From Leptolyngbyaceae cyanobacterium M65_K2018_010 (GTDB taxonomy: Bacteria > Cyanobacteriota > Cyanobacteriia > Phormidesmidales > Phormidesmidaceae): DNA of 6,461 nucleotides. The stretch spans positions 1 through 6,461 of the forward strand of contig DVEE01000110.1 of assembly GCA_015295885.1 (NCBI GenBank), written 5' to 3'. Positions 5,020 through 6,461 of this stretch are shown piece after piece. A program made the translations under genes and the position numbers. Position 1 is the stretch's first letter; each line of letters opens with the position of its first letter. The notes under the pieces were generated by a model. It worked only from the letters and a program-made list of their open reading frames with translations. It did no database searches and was not told the origin of the DNA.

Positions 5020-5895
5020 GTGACTGCAAAGCGAAATCGTTGGCTGATTGGAACGGTACTGACCCTGGCCTTGGCGGCTTTTTTATCTCTGTCGCTGCTG
5101 CCTATTTTAGGTAGCAACAACACTCGCAAAGCCACCGGGACCAACGGTGCCACCACCGCTGATCCAGCGGCCCTACAAGCGGAGCTGGAGTCTCAAGCCA
5201 AAGGCTATCAACTGGTTTTAGAGCGAGAACCCGATAATCAAACTGCGCTTAAAGGATTGATTGATACCCAGATTCAACTCGGCAACGTGGCGGGTATAGT
5301 CGAACCCCTGGGGAAACTGGTAGAACTCAATCCAACCGTGCCTGAATACCAGGTGCTACTAGCTCAAACCAAACAGCAACTGGGAGACCTGGAAGGGGCC
5401 GCACAAATTTATCGTCAGGTTCTGGATCAAAACCCTGGCGATATGAATGCCCTCCAAGGTTTAACGGCTCTGTTAGTTCAGCAGAACCGGCCTCAGGCCG
5501 CCATCGGGTTGCTTCAAGATACTCTGAAAACCGCTGATCGGCTCCAGAGAGATGGCAATTCTCTCAGGGTGGATACCATTTCGGTCAAGCTTTTGTTGGC
5601 CCAGGTCTATCTGGAAGCCAACAGTCCCGATAAGGCTTTGGCTCTCTACGACGAAACTATGGCCTCGGCTCCCACTGACTTTCGCCCTGTCCTCGCCAAG
5701 GCCCTTGTTCTTCAAGAGCGGGGCGAATCGGCAGCGGCCCAGGATCTCTTCACTCAAGCTACCGCCATGGCTCCAGCTCAGTTCAAAGACCAGATCAGTC
5801 AAATGGCTAGCTCCGGTCAAACGCCAGAGTCTTCGCCCCTGGAAACGACGGTGACTCCCACCGAAGAGCCCGCCCCAACTTCTGCCCCTGAGTAA
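5020..5895 (+). CDS. Membrane-anchored tetratricopeptide repeat protein
   Basis: TPR proteins are scaffolds for protein-protein contacts, and the partner here is unknown. With GTG 5020 as start the product has 291 residues. A basic n-region (TAKRNRWLIG) leads into a hydrophobic helix (about 8-31), giving a single N-terminal anchor or uncleaved signal. A Gly/Thr/Ala-rich linker (about 32-50) follows. TPR-like helix pairs are visible at about 53-73 (partial, LVLEREPDN), 74-107, 108-141 (LGDLEGAAQIYRQVLDQNPGD), 142-172, 186-219 (YLEANSPDKALALYDETMASAP) and 220-253. The C-terminus (266-291) is a Ser/Thr/Pro/Glu-rich disordered tail. The RNRWLIG start and LEREPDNQTALKGL resemble a widespread cyanobacterial TPR family that may be thylakoid- or plasma membrane-associated (from memory, not searched). 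A TTG start at 4978 would add 14 residues. The gene is divergent from the RGG-tail gene. Confidence 0.88.
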   Translation: MTAKRNRWLIGTVLTLALAAFLSLSLLPILGSNNTRKATGTNGATTADPAALQAELESQAKGYQLVLEREPDNQTALKGLIDTQIQLGNVAGIVEPLGKLVELNPTVPEYQVLLAQTKQQLGDLEGAAQIYRQVLDQNPGDMNALQGLTALLVQQNRPQAAIGLLQDTLKTADRLQRDGNSLRVDTISVKLLLAQVYLEANSPDKALALYDETMASAPTDFRPVLAKALVLQERGESAAAQDLFTQATAMAPAQFKDQISQMASSGQTPESSPLETTVTPTEEPAPTSAPE

Positions 5896-5901
5896 GGAGG
5901 T
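5894..5901 (+). promoter_or_regulatory. Consensus Shine-Dalgarno AAGGAGGT after the TPR stop
   Basis: AAGGAGGT matches the anti-Shine-Dalgarno over eight bases and overlaps the TPR stop codon (TAA 5893-5895). An ATG follows 7 bases later at 5909. It is among the best ribosome binding sites in the window, yet it serves only a 12-codon frame. Confidence 0.6.
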
Positions 5902-5908
5902 ATCCCTG

Positions 5909-5947
5909 ATGGTGTTGTTCAACCGGTGCTATAGAGCCATGCCCTAA
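5909..5947 (+). CDS. 12-codon frame behind a perfect ribosome binding site
   Basis: The frame reads MVLFNRCYRAMP and stops at TAA 5945-5947. It is preceded by AAGGAGGT at optimal spacing and would be coupled to the TPR stop. Its end overlaps the 3' end of the convergent minus-strand gene by four bases. It could be a microprotein, or the stump of a former operon gene removed by rearrangement, or a chance frame. The peptide itself carries no recognisable motif. Confidence 0.25.
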   Translation: MVLFNRCYRAMP

Positions 5948-5956
5948 CCCATGGCT
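5935..5956. terminator. Hairpin at the convergent TPR/small membrane gene junction
   Basis: AGCCATG (5935-5941) and CATGGCT (5950-5956) form a perfect seven-base-pair stem around CCCTAACC. The loop contains the minus-strand TAG stop (5946-5944) and most of the plus-strand TAA (5945-5947). No T-tract flanks it on either side. It is a candidate shared transcript-end structure. Confidence 0.35.
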
Positions 5957-6261
5957 TGGGCTGGGGATTGAACTCGGTTAACCGCTCTAGCCTGAGCCGC
6001 GGCCTCCCCCTGGGGATTGTTAACCGGCTCAAACTCAATGTGATTCAGCAAGGTGGTTACAAAGGCAAACAGCAGGAAGGGTAGGGAAAGCACCAAAATC
6101 AAACCGACCGTAGCCAACGCATAGATGGGCTGACGGGCACCCATGAGCGCTAAGGAGGCGGCCAAACTGATAAAGATAATCACCAGCCAAGCAATGATTT
6201 GGCCGTAGATGTCTCCAAAGGTCAGGGTGCAAGAGAAGCGGTATTTTGTTTCCATGTCCAT
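5944..6261 (-). CDS. Conserved small membrane protein with two transmembrane helices, function unknown
   Basis: This 105-residue protein resembles an uncharacterised family I associate with cyanobacteria, and I cannot assign a function. The N-terminus METKYRFSCTLTFGDIYGQ is polar and probably cytosolic. Helix 1 spans about 19-40 (QIIAWLVIIFISLAASLALM). A short loop GARQPIY leads to helix 2 (about 46-70, ending PFLLFAFVTTLL). The tail LNHIEFEPV plus an Ala/Gln-rich stretch (86-105) is polar and likely variable. ATG at 6261 is the first possible start after an in-frame TGA; ATG at 6255 (METKYRF) is an alternative, and neither has a strong Shine-Dalgarno site. The gene is convergent with the TPR gene and is read from the region 6262-6461, which holds two inverted repeats but no obvious promoter. 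Its hydrophobic pattern and length argue against a chance frame. Confidence 0.82.
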   Translation of the reverse strand: MDMETKYRFSCTLTFGDIYGQIIAWLVIIFISLAASLALMGARQPIYALATVGLILVLSLPFLLFAFVTTLLNHIEFEPVNNPQGEAAAQARAVNRVQSPAQAMG

Positions 6262-6328
6262 AGTCCCATCCGGCTGCTTTGAACTGTATGTTCAGCATAT
6301 CGGCACAACCCCTGCCCCTAGGATTTCT

Positions 6329-6366
6329 CAACATTTCCATAAAGGTTGCAATGAAATGAAATGTTG
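6329..6366. repeat. Nine-base inverted repeat upstream of the small membrane gene
   Basis: CAACATTTC (6329-6337) and GAAATGTTG (6358-6366) are perfectly complementary with a 20-base spacer. It begins 68 bases upstream of the ATG at 6261. It could be a dimeric regulator site or a weak stem-loop. I could not identify a good promoter next to it. Confidence 0.35.
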
Positions 6367-6389
6367 CCATTGCCCTAGGCAGCTTTCCA

Positions 6390-6408
6390 CTCACCCCGCT
6401 GGGGTGAG
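6390..6408. repeat. Perfect eight-base-pair hairpin near the right edge
   Basis: CTCACCCC (6390-6397) and GGGGTGAG (6401-6408) form a perfect stem with a GCT loop. GGTGAG recurs at 6414-6419, 11 bases after its first copy. No T-tract follows in either direction, so an operator or mRNA structure for a gene beyond the edge is as likely as a terminator. Confidence 0.45.
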
Positions 6409-6461
6409 CATAAGGTGAGAGAAACAAAACCGTTTCCACTTCGACGACAATCAGGGTGTTT

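Noticed and set aside
5473..5922. Minus-strand 149-codon frame
   Set aside because: It is antisense to the TPR repeats and shows no family resemblance.
6035..6439. Minus-strand 134-codon frame starting with GTG
   Set aside because: It overlaps the two-helix membrane gene in another frame and lacks a domain; the 5944-6261 frame has a clear membrane-protein pattern.

Overview
The window looks like a piece of a cyanobacterial chromosome, medium to high in G+C. Three perfect HIP1 octamers (GCGATCGC) are present. Several of the encoded proteins resemble families I know mainly from cyanobacteria: a PrmA starting MAVGNSWWEVQVLCDP, a DUF39/HcyBio protein without CBS domains, an anchored TPR protein, and a two-helix METKYRF small membrane protein. 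No transposase, integrase, tRNA, rRNA or CRISPR array was found. This is mostly ordinary chromosome, and I see no obviously new system. The less familiar items are an uncharacterised RGG-tailed protein, tandem repeats in a divergent promoter region, and two short reading frames with very good ribosome binding sites.

Left part, plus strand (1-3502): a D-lactate dehydrogenase-type 2-hydroxyacid dehydrogenase cut at its 5' end by the window edge, then a strong hairpin and a 229-base gap. Next comes a tight three-gene cluster. It holds prmA (ribosomal protein L11 methyltransferase), a 68-residue two-helix membrane protein whose ATG overlaps the prmA stop, and a DUF39/HcyBio protein that starts 4 bases after the small gene ends. 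The spacing implies one transcript with translational coupling.

Middle (3503-5019): a convergent junction with a hairpin carrying both stop codons is followed by a minus-strand gene. Its product is 359 residues, with a proline-rich disordered N-terminus, two folded segments and a basic RGG-type tail. A ten-base G run lies inside the tail codons. The region 4598-5019 separates this gene from a divergent plus-strand gene. It contains a perfect tandem 12-bp repeat, a candidate minus-strand promoter, and a possible 44-codon leader frame with an excellent Shine-Dalgarno site inside a hairpin.

Right part (5020-6461): a membrane-anchored TPR protein on the plus strand is followed by a perfect AAGGAGGT site that leads only a 12-codon frame. 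Convergent to it is a minus-strand gene for a 105-residue two-helix membrane protein. The last 200 bases have no gene I can support but hold two clear inverted repeats.

The genes do not form one pathway. The combination of central metabolism, ribosome modification, sulfur amino acid metabolism and conserved membrane or thylakoid-type proteins is typical of core cyanobacterial genome organisation.
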